DNA of 6,352 bases from Thermoleophilia bacterium (GTDB lineage: Bacteria; Actinomycetota; Thermoleophilia; Gaiellales; Gaiellaceae), in contig JACVSB010000105.1 in the NCBI GenBank assembly GCA_014534155.1, positions 1-6,352 on the forward strand. Reading direction: 5' to 3'. The notes beneath the pieces are model-generated. The model was not told the DNA's origin and ran no database searches. It saw only the letters and a list, made by a program, of their open reading frames with translations. The stretch's first letter is position 1. Each line of letters opens with the position of its first letter. The position numbers and the translations under genes are program-made. Shown in pieces: positions 5,335 to 6,352 of the stretch.

Positions 5335-6352
5335 CTACCCGGCAGCCGCAACCGAGGGTGACGCTCGTTCCTGGGCGGCGGCGAGGAGCTCCTGCGCCGC
5401 GGCGAGAACGGCCTCGACCGTGACTCCGGCCACGAAGGAGACGTCGTGCTCGCAGCGCGGCCGGTTGCCGACCGCCGAGATGCCGCAGACCGGGCACGCG
5501 ACCGTCCACGCGGGCAGCGGGCGATGGCGCGCCCTCGTCAGCGGCCCCGCGTTCAGGAGGTTGCCGCACCAGTAGACGCCCACGGTCGGCGTCCCGACGG
5601 CCTCGGCCAGGTGGCGCGGGCCGCTGTCGTTTCCGACGAGGAGCGCGCTCCGGGCGAGCAGGCCGAGCAGCCCAGCGAGCGTGAGCTCCCCCGCGACGTC
5701 GCGGACGGGGGCATGCATCGCCGCAGCGAGCTCCGCGACGAGGCGGCGGTCGTCGCCGCTCCCGGTCGCCACGATGTCGTACCCGGCCGCGGCAAGCTCG
5801 TCCCCGACCCGCGCGAAGCTGGATACGGGCCACCGGCGGCGCGCGTCGGCGGCGCCGGGGTGGAGGACGACGAAGGGGCCGGACGCGCCCTCGAGGGCGG
5901 CATCGGCGGCGACGAGGTCGGTGGGCTTCACCTGCAGCCGGGGCTCGACGGTCACCGGGCGCGCGCCGGCGAGCCCGACCACCTCGAGGAAGCGGAGCGT
6001 CTCGTGCTGCCAGTACACGTAGGGCACCATGCGGTCGAGCGGGGGCGCGTCCGCGTCGCGAAGGCCGACGGTCGTCCGCGCTCCGAGGTCGCTCACGAAC
6101 GCGTTCGAGTGCCGCCCTCCGCCGTGGAGCTGGACCGCCAGGTCGAAGCGCTCCCGTCGCATGGCCCGAAAGAAGCGCCCGAGCTCCACCGGAGACGCCT
6201 CCCCCGCGCGGACGCCTCGACCCGGGGGCACGACGACGACGCGGTCGACCGGCCCTTCCCTTCCGGCGAGGAGCTCCGCGTGCAGAGGAGCGCCGAGGAG
6301 GACGATCTCCGCGCTCGGGTACGCCGCGCGCAGCGCCTCGAGCGCGGGGAGC
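5335..6352 (-). CDS. Family 9 glycosyltransferase, ADP-heptose:LPS heptosyltransferase-like (5' end cut by window edge)
   Basis: The frame stays open to the right edge; the 338 visible residues begin LPALEALRAAYPSAEIVLLGAPLHAELL, the GT9 segment normally found some 15-20 residues after the start, so only a short N-terminus is missing. Other family marks: FDLAVQLHGGGRHSN (69-83), the donor-domain opening VVLHPGAADARRRWPVSSFARVGDEL (161-186), IVATGSGDDRRLV (193-205), and the diagnostic LLVGNDSGPRHLAEAVGTPTVGVY (237-260). A C-terminal CPVCG (286-290) followed by C300-x-H302 could form a small metal knuckle. Family members transfer heptose from ADP-heptose on the cytoplasmic face; the nearby hldE supports ADP-heptose as donor, though some GT9 enzymes use other sugars. 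A GTG at 6231 lies within the conserved N-terminal domain and is not the true start. The downstream glycosyltransferase begins four bases after its stop, so the two form an operon. Confidence 0.88.
   Translation of the reverse strand, partial: LPALEALRAAYPSAEIVLLGAPLHAELLAGREGPVDRVVVVPPGRGVRAGEASPVELGRFFRAMRRERFDLAVQLHGGGRHSNAFVSDLGARTTVGLRDADAPPLDRMVPYVYWQHETLRFLEVVGLAGARPVTVEPRLQVKPTDLVAADAALEGASGPFVVLHPGAADARRRWPVSSFARVGDELAAAGYDIVATGSGDDRRLVAELAAAMHAPVRDVAGELTLAGLLGLLARSALLVGNDSGPRHLAEAVGTPTVGVYWCGNLLNAGPLTRARHRPLPAWTVACPVCGISAVGNRPRCEHDVSFVAGVTVEAVLAAAQELLAAAQERASPSVAAAG

Noticed and set aside
5331..5351. TTG start seven residues upstream of ATG 5330 for the double glycosyltransferase
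   Set aside because: It would overlap the GT9 gene by 17 bases, has no ribosome-binding site, and adds residues before the typical GT2 opening.
6229..6231. GTG at 6231 as the start of the GT9 gene
   Set aside because: The frame continues upstream to the window edge and encodes conserved GT9 N-terminal sequence (LPALEALRAAYPSAEIVLLG), so the gene begins outside the window.
1..6352. CRISPR arrays, tRNA/rRNA genes, insertion sequences and phage or defence genes
   Set aside because: No regularly spaced direct repeats, tRNA-like cloverleaf, transposase, integrase or nuclease motif was seen on either strand.

Overview
The window is very GC-rich (about 70% by eye), with strong G/C preference at third codon positions. 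It carries six protein genes on both strands and no RNA genes, insertion sequences, phage genes or CRISPR arrays. Base composition and the flavour of the proteins suggest a high-GC actinobacterium, possibly a soil Thermoleophilia/Gaiellales-type lineage. That placement is inference from protein style; there is no phylogenetic marker here.

Left part (1-985): two small vicinal-oxygen-chelate (VOC) fold genes face each other. A glyoxalase/bleomycin-resistance-like protein (63-431, +) and a PhnB-like protein (515-985, -) converge on a long perfect hairpin (443-478) that looks like a shared terminator. A 226-base gap (986-1211) separates the PhnB-like gene from the next gene and should hold divergent promoters.

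Middle and right part (1212-6352): a sugar-nucleotide and glycan-assembly locus. On the + strand a bifunctional HldE-type heptose-7-phosphate kinase/heptose-1-phosphate adenylyltransferase (1212-2690) overlaps by four bases with a family 2 glycosyltransferase (2687-3487). On the - strand, reading in from the right edge, a family 9 (heptosyltransferase-type) glycosyltransferase (5335 to beyond 6352, 5' end cut by the window) is followed after four bases by a large two-domain glycosyltransferase with a GT-A module fused to a GT-B module (3507-5330). The two pairs converge with only 19 bases between stop codons.

Working model (inference): HldE makes ADP-activated heptose, the GT9 enzyme transfers heptose or a related sugar, and the GT2 and GT-A/GT-B enzymes extend the glycan. 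The isomerase (GmhA), phosphatase (GmhB) and epimerase (HldD) needed to complete the pathway are not in this window. The main point of interest is an LPS-core-like heptose toolkit in what looks like an actinobacterial genome, together with an unusual double glycosyltransferase. No wholly novel system can be demonstrated from this sequence.
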